The notes: a model not told the origin generated them from the letters alone. A stretch of 64,000 nucleotides of DNA from Clostridium sp. 12(A) (GCA_000526575.1 JAGI01000002.1:1922001-1986000); one strand, 5' to 3'; shown: positions 17,812-26,909, counted from the first letter of the stretch. Translations and numbers: made by a program.

Positions 17812-18786
17812 CTAAGAATTAGCTGTTTTATTCTTTTCCCTGTATTCTTTCGGTGACATACTGTAATAACCTCGAAAGATTCTGTGGAAATAACTGGTGT
17901 TATCATAACCTACAGCTATGGAAATATCAGTAACAGATAACCTGGTATTGAGCAAAAGAAAGGAAGCCTGATTTAACCGTTTGATCTGCAATAGTTCCTT
18001 ATAAGTCCGTCCGGTCAGCTTCTTTATGGCTCTGCTTAACCAGTATATATTATAGTTTAAGGATTTTGCCAGCTCCGTAAGTTCCCCTTCTTTATAATTT
18101 TCATCAATGAATGTAAGAACCTGAAAAATCAGCTTTTGTTCAAAGCCTTCTCTTGTATGGCTGATCTTATCGGTATAATGCATCAGCTGCAAAAACAAGA
18201 GCCCCATGGTTACCTGATTGATGCTTCTTTTATTGGGCTGGTCATAAAGCAAGGTCCATACCATATTTTCCACCAGATTTTGAATGGGAAGTACATCTGC
18301 TACCTGAAAATGAAGGTAGCTGGCATACCGGGGATCAAAACAGAGGCTGCCCACTAAAAAGTCCCGCAAAAGGTTTTCTTCTTCTCCCATCATCTCAAAG
18401 GCAGTATCAAAGAATTCAGGAAGAATGATGAAATTCACCGCAATATCACCCTCTCCTGCCGGGAGAATCTCCTGATCGGCATGCTGATTTAAAAACAGCA
18501 GCTCTCCTGTTTTTAAAACCACCCTTTCTCCATCAATGATATGAGTCGTCTCTCCCTTGCACATGTAAATCACTTCAATGTAATTATGCTTGTGCCTTGG
18601 AAAATGAACAAATCTGGTATGAGGCCGGATCCGAATCATTTTCCCATGTTCCAGCATCTTTTTGCTGTCGATGACCAGATCTCTGCCTTCTGTATACCGC
18701 TTTATGTCTATCTCTGTCCGGCCGTTTATGATTTCCCGTTCCTCATCCGTTATGACTCCAAGACGGTCTATGATTTCCTGATTCAC
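17812..18786 (-). CDS. AraC-family regulator with cupin sensor domain
   Basis: About 324 residues. An N-terminal cupin barrel contains FPRHKHNYIEVIYMCKG (ligand-binding His region) and ends in a dimerisation segment. The C-terminal double HTH has NIYWLSRAIKKLTG and the AraC signature IAVGYDNTSYFHRIFRGYY. Such proteins usually sense sugars. The GTG at 18786 has AAAAGGAGG 9 bases upstream; the longer TTG start would place that site inside the gene. It is the last gene of an operon with a MocR regulator and a MORN-repeat membrane protein. Target unknown. Confidence 0.85.
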   Translation of the reverse strand: MNQEIIDRLGVITDEEREIINGRTEIDIKRYTEGRDLVIDSKKMLEHGKMIRIRPHTRFVHFPRHKHNYIEVIYMCKGETTHIIDGERVVLKTGELLFLNQHADQEILPAGEGDIAVNFIILPEFFDTAFEMMGEEENLLRDFLVGSLCFDPRYASYLHFQVADVLPIQNLVENMVWTLLYDQPNKRSINQVTMGLLFLQLMHYTDKISHTREGFEQKLIFQVLTFIDENYKEGELTELAKSLNYNIYWLSRAIKKLTGRTYKELLQIKRLNQASFLLLNTRLSVTDISIAVGYDNTSYFHRIFRGYYSMSPKEYREKNKTANS

Positions 18787-18802
18787 AGGGCAAAGCCTCC
18801 TT

Positions 18803-19660
18803 TTAATCTGTTGAAAACTCAATAAAATTCTTCCACCGGTCTTCTTTTATGCCGCTCTCACTTAAGGTATAGGCGTGATTTTCATCCTGGTCTGCCATCC
18901 GTTTATAAATGACCTTTCCCTCATCGTCATTTTCCTGTATCCAGCGGTCATCTGGCACAATCACACCATCGGCCGTCTGGAAATCCCATTTGGCAGTCTC
19001 ACCAGAAGCATTGGTGGTAGTATAAATCACTTCCCCTTCCATGAGATCGTTTTTAAAATTCCCTTCTTTCGCACTTTTCTTATTAATGTCTCCGATTGCT
19101 CCGTCATAGTAATTATAGCCGCTGGCTCCGCTTCCGTTCATCCTTCCCTGAGACCAGGTACCGTAAGAGTAATCATACCGTTTTCCTTCGTCAAGGGTAA
19201 TCACCTGGAGAGCCGTACACTGCCCCTGAGGCAGCCCACCCTCAAATTCTCCATAAAAAACTGTAGTTGGCTTTAAAAACACCATACCTTTTGTTCCAGT
19301 CATCTCCTTTGATAAAACGGTTCCATCATACATCATGGGAAATTCTGTAAAGGTAAGCCCATAGCTGTCTATCAGCCTGGCTGCTCCTTCCAAATCTCCG
19401 CTATCAAAATACGAAGTAAGGCTATCTAAAAACTCTTTATCCGCCTCCGTAAGGGGAATTTCTGCCTTATCAGGTACGGATTCCCCGCCGGCTTTCGCCT
19501 TTTTCACGGGAGCTTCTTTTAGCGCAGGCGCCGGCGTCTGTTTCCCATTTTGAAGAGTTCCTGCCACGGATAAGAGAAATAACAAAAGAGCGGTCAGTCC
19601 TATGGCAGCCAGTACCCGGAAATTTTCCTGTTTTTTTATTTCGTTCCATTTGTGATTCAC
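18803..19660 (-). CDS. Membrane-anchored MORN-repeat protein
   Basis: A 285-residue protein with a short basic N-terminus, one membrane span (about 17-36) and a Lys/Pro/Ala-rich spacer. The outer domain has MORN-like units (FYGEFEGGLPQGQ, YGTWSQGRMNGSG, EGNFKNDLMEGE). MORN repeats form beta-hairpin ladders that bind proteins, lipids or act as a scaffold. The fold is probably displayed outside the cell. It is encoded between two transcription regulators, 13 and 16 bases from its neighbours. No enzyme motif was seen. Confidence 0.75.
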   Translation of the reverse strand: MNHKWNEIKKQENFRVLAAIGLTALLLFLLSVAGTLQNGKQTPAPALKEAPVKKAKAGGESVPDKAEIPLTEADKEFLDSLTSYFDSGDLEGAARLIDSYGLTFTEFPMMYDGTVLSKEMTGTKGMVFLKPTTVFYGEFEGGLPQGQCTALQVITLDEGKRYDYSYGTWSQGRMNGSGASGYNYYDGAIGDINKKSAKEGNFKNDLMEGEVIYTTTNASGETAKWDFQTADGVIVPDDRWIQENDDEGKVIYKRMADQDENHAYTLSESGIKEDRWKNFIEFSTD

Positions 19661-19673
19661 AGCATCCCTCCCT

Positions 19674-21101
19674 CTATTCTTCCACCCTCCAGGCCTTTTT
19701 AAGAAGCTCTAGTCCTGTGACAATCTCTTCTTCTTTCAGGCTTGCAAAGCCCAGTACTATGGTTGGTGGGTAGTTATTATGTTCCTCATGAATAAAGTAT
19801 CCTGACATTCCATATACCTTAACTCCCGCCTGTTCTGCCTGATTTATAAGCTCTTCTTCGGTCCGTCCCTTTAAATCCGTAAGCAGCAGATGAAGACCTG
19901 CGTATTCTCCCTTTATCAGAAACTGTTCCTCAAATGGCTTAAGACCTGTAATTAAAGCATCATGCTTTGCCTTATATACGGCTCTCATCCGGTTTAAATG
20001 ACGCTCATAGTGGCCTTCCTCCATAAACTGATAAAGAATATTCTGGTCGATACGGGAAACCGTGGAGGCATAAAAGCTTACCTTTTCCCGGTAAACTGAC
20101 AGCAAAGATTTTGGAAGCACCATATAGCTCACCCGAATGGCGGGTGCGATGGATTTAGAAAAGGTCCCGATGTAAATGACCTTATCCTTCTGATCCATAC
20201 CCTGTAAGGCTGGAATGGGCTGTCCCTTATAGCGGAATTCACTGTCATAATCGTCTTCAATCAAATATCTGCCTTCTTTTTTACAGGCCCAGGAAAGAAG
20301 CTCCTGGCGGCGCTTCACCGGCATGACAATTCCAGTTGGATACTGGTGGGAGGGCATAACATAGGCGGTATCGGCTCCGCTTTCCTCTAAAAGTCTCACA
20401 TCCATTCCCTGCTGGTCCATGAATACAGGGACTACCTGATAGTTTAAGCTGTAAAAGACCCGGTAAGCCTGTTTGTAGGTCGGATTTTCCATGGCTATAA
20501 TCCGGTCACTGGAGAGAATCTGGGACAGCAGCATAAGAAGGTATTCGCTTCCTGCACCAACAATGATCTGCTCCGCCAGGCAATTAACGCCTCGGGCAGA
20601 ATGAAGATAGGTGCGGATGGCTTCCCGAAAACCGGCCTCTCCTTTCGGATCCCCGGTAACAAACATCTCTCTGTTATCATCCACCAGGGTGTTTTTCGAT
20701 ATCTTCCTCCAGGTATTGAAGGGAAATGCACCAAGATCAATTCCCCTTGGAGAAAAATCCACAAGAAAGCCTGACCCAGTCCTTAAATCGGGTAAGCCTG
20801 ATTGTAACAGGGAGGCCCCCTTTTCTTTTGATTCCTGACCGGTATGCACCAGACCATCAATTTCCAAGACGTAATAGCCTTTATAGGGAACCGCCTCAAT
20901 ATAGCCTTCTGACAGCAATTGTTCGTATGCCATCTGGGTGGTGCTCCGGCTCACCTTTAAATGCTCCGCCAATAATCTGGTGGAAGGAAGACGGGTTGCC
21001 GGCTTTAGATTACCTTTCTTTATCTCTTCTTTGATATAAGTGTAAATCTGGCTGTAATAGGGAAAACCAGCTTGATTTTTAAGAGGAATCATCAGCTCCA
21101 A
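19674..21101 (-). CDS. MocR-type regulator: GntR winged helix fused to an aminotransferase-like domain
   Basis: About 475 residues. The N-terminal GntR helix-turn-helix reads RLPSTRLLAEHLKVSRSTTQ. The rest is a fold-type I PLP domain with YLIEDDYDSEFRYKG and the PLP lysine in GTFSKSIAPAIR. MocR proteins control vitamin B6, GABA or amino-acid genes and use PLP as a sensor cofactor. The start is taken as TTG at 21101, 7 bases after AAGGAGG; the first upstream ATG would add 21 residues before the domain. First of the MocR-MORN-AraC operon. Confidence 0.85.
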   Translation of the reverse strand: MELMIPLKNQAGFPYYSQIYTYIKEEIKKGNLKPATRLPSTRLLAEHLKVSRSTTQMAYEQLLSEGYIEAVPYKGYYVLEIDGLVHTGQESKEKGASLLQSGLPDLRTGSGFLVDFSPRGIDLGAFPFNTWRKISKNTLVDDNREMFVTGDPKGEAGFREAIRTYLHSARGVNCLAEQIIVGAGSEYLLMLLSQILSSDRIIAMENPTYKQAYRVFYSLNYQVVPVFMDQQGMDVRLLEESGADTAYVMPSHQYPTGIVMPVKRRQELLSWACKKEGRYLIEDDYDSEFRYKGQPIPALQGMDQKDKVIYIGTFSKSIAPAIRVSYMVLPKSLLSVYREKVSFYASTVSRIDQNILYQFMEEGHYERHLNRMRAVYKAKHDALITGLKPFEEQFLIKGEYAGLHLLLTDLKGRTEEELINQAEQAGVKVYGMSGYFIHEEHNNYPPTIVLGFASLKEEEIVTGLELLKKAWRVEE

Positions 21102-21204
21102 GATATCGCCTCCTTTTTGCTTCCAATGGAAAAAATGCCCCACGCCCTTTCTTTCCTCGGTCATGCAGCACTTCTTCCTTTGACCGGCATCTAGCCTGTC
21201 ATCA

Positions 21205-22878
21205 TTATTTTGTTATTTTAAAGGAACTCTTTAAGGATACAATCCGGTTAAATACTAAATGCTCTGGTGTGCTGTCTTTACAGTCCACACAGAAAAATCC
21301 GTTTCTAACAAACTGGAAGCTGTCATAAGCTCTTGCTTTTGCAAGCTCAGGTTCCACAAAGCATTTCTCTATAATGGTCAGAGAGTTGGGATTTAAGTTT
21401 AAGCTTCCGTCTTCGTTTAATTTCCCTTTTTCTTCATCCACAATGTTTTCATACAGACGGCATTCTGCCACTTCAGCCGTTTTTGCTGCTACCCAGTGAA
21501 TGGTGCCCTTTACCTTTCTTCCTTCAAAGCCGGAACCGCTTCTTGTCTCAGGATCATAGGTACAGTGTACGACCGTTACATTGCCGTCTGCATCTTTTTC
21601 ACAGCTTGTACAGGTCACAAAGTAAGCATTCATAAGGCGAACTTCATTGCCGGGGAAAAGGCGGAAATACTTTTTCACAGGCTCTTCCATAAAGTCTTCC
21701 CGTTCAATATAAAGCTCTTTGCCAAATGGTATCTTTCTCTCTCCAAGCTCCGGATTTTCCAGGTTATTGGGAGCATCCAGATACTCAATGGTATCTTCCG
21801 GATAATTATCGATGACAAGCTTAATGGGATCTAAAATAGCCATCACTCTTGGCTTTTTCAGCTTTAAATCTTCCCGGATACAATATTCAAGCATGGCATA
21901 ATCCACGGAACTGTTGGCTTTTGAAACACCTACTAAATCCACGAACATACGAAGTGCTTCCGGAGTATAGCCTCTTCTTCTTAAAGCTGCAATAGAAACA
22001 AGACGAGGATCATCCCATCCATCTACAACGTTATCCTCAACCAGCTTCTTTATATACCGCTTACCGGTTATTACATTGGTAAGATAAAGCTTTGCAAATT
22101 CGATCTGACGGGGAGGATTTGGATATTCACATTCCTTAACCACCCAGTCATAAAGAGGTCTGTGGTCTTCAAATTCCAGCGTACAGATAGAATGAGTAAT
22201 GTTTTCAATAGCGTCCTCAATGGGGTGGGCAAAATCATACATGGGATAAATGCACCATGCATCTCCGGTATTATGATGGGTCATGCGGGCCACACGGTAA
22301 ATAACCGGATCACGCATGTTAATGTTTGGAGAAGCCATATCAATCTTCGCACGGAGCACCTTTTCTCCGTCCTTGTATATTCCAGCCTTCATCTCTTCAA
22401 ACAGCTTTAAGTTTTCTTCCACACTTCGGTTTCTGTATGGACTCTCTTTTCCCGGAGTTTTGAAATCACCGCGGTATTCTCTGATTTCCTCCGCAGTTAA
22501 ATCACAGACAAATGCTTTTCCTTTTTTAATTAAAAGAACGGCACAGTCATACATTTCCTGAAAATAATTGGAAGCAAAGAAAAGGCGGTCTGAAAAGTCA
22601 GCTCCCAGCCACTTTACGTCTTCCATAATGGATTCCACGAATTCTGTCTTCTCTTTTGTCGGGTTTGTATCATCAAAACGGAGGTTGAATTTTCCACCAT
22701 ACTTCTGAGCCAGGCCATAGTTAAGCAATATAGACTTTGCATGTCCAATATGCAGATAACCGTTTGGTTCCGGAGGAAATCTCGTTTGCACGTGATTATA
22801 AACTCCTTCGGAAAGATCCTTGTCTATCTCCTGTTCAATAAAGTTTTTAGAAACAATTTCTTCTTTGTTATCTTCCAT
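21205..22878 (-). CDS. glnS: Glutaminyl-tRNA synthetase
   Basis: A 557-residue class I synthetase that charges tRNA-Gln directly. The HIGH region reads [12 protein letters not shown] (35-46). The Rossmann core, VDGWDDPR and [16 protein letters not shown] are followed by the beta-barrel anticodon-binding part. The KMSKS-equivalent loop appears as [10 protein letters not shown] rather than the MSKRKL of proteobacterial GlnRS. Direct GlnRS is not universal in Firmicutes, many of which use GatCAB, but is common in Lachnospiraceae. Single gene with GAGGAAG before its ATG. Confidence 0.94.
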   Translation of the reverse strand: MEDNKEEIVSKNFIEQEIDKDLSEGVYNHVQTRFPPEPNGYLHIGHAKSILLNYGLAQKYGGKFNLRFDDTNPTKEKTEFVESIMEDVKWLGADFSDRLFFASNYFQEMYDCAVLLIKKGKAFVCDLTAEEIREYRGDFKTPGKESPYRNRSVEENLKLFEEMKAGIYKDGEKVLRAKIDMASPNINMRDPVIYRVARMTHHNTGDAWCIYPMYDFAHPIEDAIENITHSICTLEFEDHRPLYDWVVKECEYPNPPRQIEFAKLYLTNVITGKRYIKKLVEDNVVDGWDDPRLVSIAALRRRGYTPEALRMFVDLVGVSKANSSVDYAMLEYCIREDLKLKKPRVMAILDPIKLVIDNYPEDTIEYLDAPNNLENPELGERKIPFGKELYIEREDFMEEPVKKYFRLFPGNEVRLMNAYFVTCTSCEKDADGNVTVVHCTYDPETRSGSGFEGRKVKGTIHWVAAKTAEVAECRLYENIVDEEKGKLNEDGSLNLNPNSLTIIEKCFVEPELAKARAYDSFQFVRNGFFCVDCKDSTPEHLVFNRIVSLKSSFKITK

Positions 22879-22973
22879 CTCTCTTCCTCCATGTCAGTAT
22901 TTCCAATAATACATTATCATACCATACTTCATCCATTTAGAAAAGGGGGAAAAGAACAGGGATTTGCTCATTT

Positions 22974-23249
22974 TTACTTTCTTCTGGCGGATTCCCATAT
23001 TTCTATTTTCTCTTCATACTGCTGGTTGATCCAGTCCACGGCCTGTTCCCGTCCTTCTTCCGAAAATGGAAAGACTTCTTTTGTTTTTTGTTCGTCAGGA
23101 GTTGCCTCATAACAGTAAGGTTCCGGGTATACCGTAGCTTCCAGTCCCTCTTCTTCTTTTTTGATCCGGTAGCGCATTCCCATCATGCTTCCGGTGTACG
23201 CTTCTTTTTTAAAAAACTGTATGGGCACGAATGTCTCTTTTTTTAGCAT
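22974..23249 (-). CDS. Conserved small protein of unknown function
   Basis: Ninety-one residues with no membrane span. It starts MLKKETFVPIQFFKKEAYTG, and the middle holds a short acidic Pro/Tyr stretch, VYPEPYCYEATPDEQK. AAGGAGAAGG precedes the ATG. It lies 10 bases after the PadR gene on the same strand, so it is probably the third gene of the glycosyltransferase operon. Function not recognised. Confidence 0.65.
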   Translation of the reverse strand: MLKKETFVPIQFFKKEAYTGSMMGMRYRIKKEEEGLEATVYPEPYCYEATPDEQKTKEVFPFSEEGREQAVDWINQQYEEKIEIWESARRK

Positions 23250-23259
23250 GGCCTTCTCC

Positions 23260-23808
23260 TTATTTCAGTAAATCAATTTCGTTCAGCATCTCATCGCACC
23301 ATGCGATGGCAGACTCTGCAGAACGGATTCCATATCTTAGGGGGGCATATAGGAAGAATCCCTGCTGTGTTTCCAGAGCCCCTTCCTTTTGTTTCATATA
23401 TTCTTCCATTTTACCATATCCATCGAGTTTTTTCACGTAATCTTCTTTGTATTTTAAAATCATGCTCCTGATCTCATCTTTATGAAGATCCTTGGAGAAG
23501 GATAGCTTTAACAGAAACTCCGATCTGGCAGGCTGATAATGGGCCGGTTCTTTTAGCCAGCTTAAGAATTCCTCTCTGCCTTTTCCGGTTATGGCATACT
23601 TCTTTTTCCTGTCATTCGTCTCCTCTTCCACCCGCTCTATGAGACCTTCCTCCTGCAGCGCTTTGAGCACCGGATAGATATGGCCGTAATTCTCATTCCA
23701 GAAATGGGCGATGATCCGGTCGCAGTATTTCTTAATATCATAGCCAGTACAGGGGGAACTATTTAAGACACCTAAAATAGCGTAGCGTGTTTTATTCTTC
23801 ACTGACAT
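23260..23808 (-). CDS. PadR-family transcriptional regulator
   Basis: About 182 residues. The PadR winged helix reads YAILGVLNSSPCTGYDIKKY, followed by GHIYPVLKALQEEGLIERVE. A C-terminal helical dimerisation domain follows, as in Vir-type PadR proteins. PadR repressors often sense phenolic or drug-like compounds and govern adjacent efflux or resistance genes. The ATG at 23808 overlaps the end of the glycosyltransferase gene by 17 bases, which suggests coupled translation. Two near-identical palindromes in the operon promoter are its likely operators. Confidence 0.9.
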   Translation of the reverse strand: MSVKNKTRYAILGVLNSSPCTGYDIKKYCDRIIAHFWNENYGHIYPVLKALQEEGLIERVEEETNDRKKKYAITGKGREEFLSWLKEPAHYQPARSEFLLKLSFSKDLHKDEIRSMILKYKEDYVKKLDGYGKMEEYMKQKEGALETQQGFFLYAPLRYGIRSAESAIAWCDEMLNEIDLLK

Positions 23809-24997
23809 CTTTTTTCTCCTTCCATTCTGCAAGCAGCTTATGAATCTCATCTGCTGCCTGTTTCATACCTCCTGTTTTCTCAAACTCAAGACGAAGCTTC
23901 TGACAGGCTTTCTCATAATTTGGCTCATTCATGACCTCCCAGGCCTTTTCTTTTATAATGGAAGAAGTTGCTTCCTTCCATATCATCCTGATTCCGCAGC
24001 CCATGGATTCCACCTGTTTCGCCACCAGGAACTGGTCATTGACCATGGGGAACAGGAGCATGGGTACAACGCTTAGAATGGCCTCTTTGACGCTGTTTAA
24101 GCCGCTGTGGGTAAGAAACAAGCTGGCATGCTTTAAGACCTCCAGCTGAGGCACATATGGCCTTACGATGAAATTGGCTGGGATATGAGTAAAATCAGAT
24201 ATCTGACACTTTTTTCCCACAGAAAGAACCACTACACCATCAAAGTCTTTAAAGGCTTCCATGCACATTTCATAAAATTCCGATATCTGATTGTTTATGG
24301 TCCCAAGGGAAATGTAAATCACCTTCTTATCCTGAAGCTGTTCTATTGGGAAATCTCCCATGTCCTCCTCCCGGAGCATTGGGCTTACAAACCGGTAGGA
24401 ATCGTCAAGGAGCTGGCTGCCTGGGTTAAATGCCTTTGAAGTATAAACCATATTTAAGTCCCCCTGATTTTGAAAAAAGGACAGAGGATCAGGAACCGGC
24501 AATTGATAGGAAGAGCAAAGCTCATGAAGTCTGCGGTAAAACTCATCAAGCTGGGGATGGGTCCCCCGCTCTAACATGCTGTCAGGAATGGGAAGGCTGC
24601 TTAAGGCAAAGGAGGAGACAGAACCAATCACAGGCACGCTAAGAATTCCTCTCAAAAACTGGCCGGCTCCCAGAACGCTGTCACATATCAGACAGTCAAA
24701 GGTCCTCTCCTTCCAGACCTCTAAAATCATCGGAATCAGTATCTCATCAAGGCGGATCATATATTCCAGTATGGTGAAAAACGGGTGATTTCCCGTGGGA
24801 CGGTATCCCTTATAAAATTCCTCCAGTTCCTCACCTCCATTTGTGCAGATAGCCCCAGCCTCCGACAAGGAATTACGGAAAGAATCAGCTCCAAAGTACC
24901 ATACCTTATCTCCTCGGTTCACAAGTTCTTCTACCAAAGGCAGGGTTGGATTTACATGACCATGAAGATTGCCATTAACAAACAGTATATTAGACAT
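23792..24997 (-). CDS. UGT/MGT-family glycosyltransferase
   Basis: A 401-residue GT-B glycosyltransferase (GT1). The N-terminal acceptor domain begins ILFVNGNLHGHVNPTLPLV. The C-terminal nucleotide-sugar site has THSGLNSVKEAILSVVPMLL and then PMVNDQ, equivalent to the HGG..S..E....P.....DQ signature. Relatives (YjiC, OleD, Mgt) attach glucose to macrolides, flavonoids and other small aglycones, often as detoxification. First gene of a PadR-controlled operon under a strong promoter. The acceptor cannot be predicted. Confidence 0.88.
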   Translation of the reverse strand: MSNILFVNGNLHGHVNPTLPLVEELVNRGDKVWYFGADSFRNSLSEAGAICTNGGEELEEFYKGYRPTGNHPFFTILEYMIRLDEILIPMILEVWKERTFDCLICDSVLGAGQFLRGILSVPVIGSVSSFALSSLPIPDSMLERGTHPQLDEFYRRLHELCSSYQLPVPDPLSFFQNQGDLNMVYTSKAFNPGSQLLDDSYRFVSPMLREEDMGDFPIEQLQDKKVIYISLGTINNQISEFYEMCMEAFKDFDGVVVLSVGKKCQISDFTHIPANFIVRPYVPQLEVLKHASLFLTHSGLNSVKEAILSVVPMLLFPMVNDQFLVAKQVESMGCGIRMIWKEATSSIIKEKAWEVMNEPNYEKACQKLRLEFEKTGGMKQAADEIHKLLAEWKEKKDVSEE

Positions 24998-25010
24998 ACG
25001 CTCCTCCTAC

Positions 25011-25027
25011 TATATCAGATTGATATA
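25011..25027. promoter_or_regulatory. Probable PadR operator 2
   Basis: TATATCAGATTGATATA on the plus strand, an almost perfect palindrome. It is nearly identical to the 25036-25052 site and lies 25 bases from it centre to centre. Located between the -10 and the ribosome site of the glycosyltransferase gene, it could form a second repressor contact. Confidence 0.7.
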
Positions 25028-25031
25028 TTTT

Positions 25032-25060
25032 ATATTATATCAGTCTGATATACTTGTCAA
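25032..25060 (-). promoter_or_regulatory. Sigma-A promoter of the glycosyltransferase-PadR operon
   Basis: Minus strand TTGACA (25060-25055), 17 bases, TAATAT (25037-25032). The whole 17-base spacer overlaps the operator at 25036-25052, as expected for a promoter blocked by its own repressor. Confidence 0.85.
25036..25052. promoter_or_regulatory. Probable PadR operator 1
   Basis: Perfect palindrome TATATCAG-T-CTGATATA filling the spacer between the -35 and -10 of the operon promoter. Best candidate for autorepression by the PadR protein at 23260-23808. Confidence 0.78.
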
Positions 25061-25124
25061 GTAAAGTTCATAAGGGAAGGAGACGAAGGGAAGACAGGAG
25101 GCAGTATTCTTTATTACAGCAAAA

Positions 25125-25162
25125 AGAGGCAGCCTCCTATTAAATATCCGGAGACTGCCTCT
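25125..25162 (-). terminator. Intrinsic terminator of the first L,D-transpeptidase gene
   Basis: Arms AGAGGCAG.CTCC and GGAG.CTGCCTCT (13 bp with one wobble) followed by five T's on the minus strand. Confidence 0.85.
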
Positions 25163-25187
25163 GATTTTATTATTAGATTCCTTTCCC

Positions 25188-26909
25188 CTACATCCCAGGT
25201 CCGGACTTATTCTTTCCCGTACTTTTCGATGCGCCAGGCCCTGCCTCCTGGTCAAAGGAAGGATGGGCTGAAACTGTGGTTGGGGTGGTTGCCGCCGGAG
25301 CCGTAGTCGGAGCTGCTGTTGTTGGCGCTGCTGTCGTAGGTGCTGCGGTGGTTGGTTGTGTGGCTGGCTGAGTAGCTGCCTGGGTGGTTGGCTGGGTACC
25401 TGCCTGAGTCGTTGGCTGCTGGGCGCCTTTTGTCTCTTCCTTTTTTCCGGTTCCATTGGAAGTAGTCAGAGACTCGGTTCCTGGCAGATGATAACAAAGG
25501 ACCGGAATTCCTGCACCTATGTTCTCAAAAATGGTCTTTGCAACGGCTGGAGGAAGATTGATACAGCCATGAGAGCCGCTGGTCTTATAGATAGAACCTC
25601 CAAAGGTGCTCCGCCATTTGGCATCGTGAAGACCGATATTGCCGTAAAATGGCATCCAGTAATCCACAGGAGTTCTGTAATTCTCTCCCTTAAGTGTGGC
25701 ATTGCGTTCTTTATAAGTAAGGGCGTAAGCTCCTGCTGGAGTAGACCAGCCCTTGGATTCATTGCCTGATACGAAATCAGATTCCACAATTAGCTTGCCG
25801 TCTTTATAATAGTAGATATGCTGAGCCGTCAAGTTGATCTCCACATATGTATTCCCATAATCCTTAGCGCCTCTGCTGGCGCCCCTCTGTTTATAAACAG
25901 GCTCTCTTACCTGACTGTTACCGGTACGGATCAGCTCTGCCAACTCGTCTGCCTCAGCACTTTGATTGATTTTAAAGCCATAGCTTCCTCCGGTAATTTT
26001 CACATTCTGTCCGGTGGAAGTGGTGAAATTCTTGGCCTTGTAGGCCGTATCATAGGTACTTGCCAGTTCTTTTACATAATCACTGACGGATTTACTGTCT
26101 AAATAAACCTGGCCGCTGTCATCGGTTTTGACCCATTTGGAGATGGTATCTCCGCTTAGTACCTTTTTCTCATCGCCGAAGTTATATGTAATCGTGGTGT
26201 TGACATACTTATTCATGGTCTGAACCTTGCTTACAAGCCCTGGATCATTGGTCGGCACCTTAGGAGAGATATAAGCTCCCACCTCGTCTAAATTAAGCTC
26301 CGGCTTTAAATCCATAACTGCATTTGATATCTCTGACTTCAACTTTTCCGGGTTTAATTCTTTGCCATCCTTGGCCGGCTTAATCTGGTAACCCTGACCA
26401 GAGACGTAATCAGAAATTGATGCGTTCTGAGCCTTATCCTCTTCGTCTATCTTTAAGCAGGATAATCCGTTTACCACAGTATCAAATTTATTCTGGTCAT
26501 ACTGAATCATGGTTCCGATTTCAAATGACTGGGGCTTCCTTAAGTGTTTTGCCCAGGAAAGGGGCTTTTGTTCTCCCAGCAAAGATTCCAGCTTTCCATC
26601 GAATACGGCTTCCAGACCGATATCCATGCCTTTAATCTCTTCCGTGGTTCCTCCCCGTTCCTGTAAGGTAAGCTTATAATCATCAATGGTCAAAGCAATC
26701 ATCTTTTTGACTTCCATCACTGATTTTTTTGAAACGTCCATTCCATTGATAACGGTTTTAGGGAAAAACACCTTTTGATATGATCTGCCAACCTGTATGT
26801 ATGCAAAAGCAGCAATCAGCGCTGCTGCCATAATTCCGCCTCCAACTAATGCCAGCCCCGATACTCCTAAGGACTTCTTCTTTCTGCTGCGCTGTTCATG
26901 TTTTTCCAT
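25188..26909 (-). CDS. L,D-transpeptidase (YkuD domain) with PG-binding domain and Thr/Ala/Pro-rich tail
   Basis: A 573-residue membrane-anchored cell-wall enzyme: basic N-terminus, one span (about 14-40), a putative peptidoglycan-binding region (about 50-340) and a YkuD catalytic domain with GSHGCINLPP and Cys449. It forms 3-3 cross-links or attaches proteins to the wall. After the catalytic domain comes an unusual tail of about 100 residues rich in Thr, Ala, Pro and Gln, ending in a charged Gly/Lys stretch. The ATG follows GAGGTAGGA. Its relative at 32147-33556 lacks such a tail. Confidence 0.9.
   Translation of the reverse strand: MEKHEQRSRKKKSLGVSGLALVGGGIMAAALIAAFAYIQVGRSYQKVFFPKTVINGMDVSKKSVMEVKKMIALTIDDYKLTLQERGGTTEEIKGMDIGLEAVFDGKLESLLGEQKPLSWAKHLRKPQSFEIGTMIQYDQNKFDTVVNGLSCLKIDEEDKAQNASISDYVSGQGYQIKPAKDGKELNPEKLKSEISNAVMDLKPELNLDEVGAYISPKVPTNDPGLVSKVQTMNKYVNTTITYNFGDEKKVLSGDTISKWVKTDDSGQVYLDSKSVSDYVKELASTYDTAYKAKNFTTSTGQNVKITGGSYGFKINQSAEADELAELIRTGNSQVREPVYKQRGASRGAKDYGNTYVEINLTAQHIYYYKDGKLIVESDFVSGNESKGWSTPAGAYALTYKERNATLKGENYRTPVDYWMPFYGNIGLHDAKWRSTFGGSIYKTSGSHGCINLPPAVAKTIFENIGAGIPVLCYHLPGTESLTTSNGTGKKEETKGAQQPTTQAGTQPTTQAATQPATQPTTAAPTTAAPTTAAPTTAPAATTPTTVSAHPSFDQEAGPGASKSTGKNKSGPGM
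25275..25424 (-). repeat. Low-complexity repeat encoding a TTAAP/TTQA tail
   Basis: Imperfect tandem repeats of about 15 bases within the 3' part of the L,D-transpeptidase gene encode units such as PTTAAPTTAAPTTA. They look like slippage-prone coding DNA and produce long false reading frames in other frames. The tail probably spans the cell wall or is modified. Confidence 0.8.

Noticed and set aside
25275-25424. Regular short repeats that might look like a CRISPR array
   Set aside because: The units are about 15 bases, imperfect, without unique spacers, and lie in frame within a coding region.
25040-25497. Two extra minus-strand frames rich in Gln, Arg, Ser and Asn
   Set aside because: They are shifted readings of the repetitive tail of the L,D-transpeptidase gene, with no ribosome site and no separate promoter.
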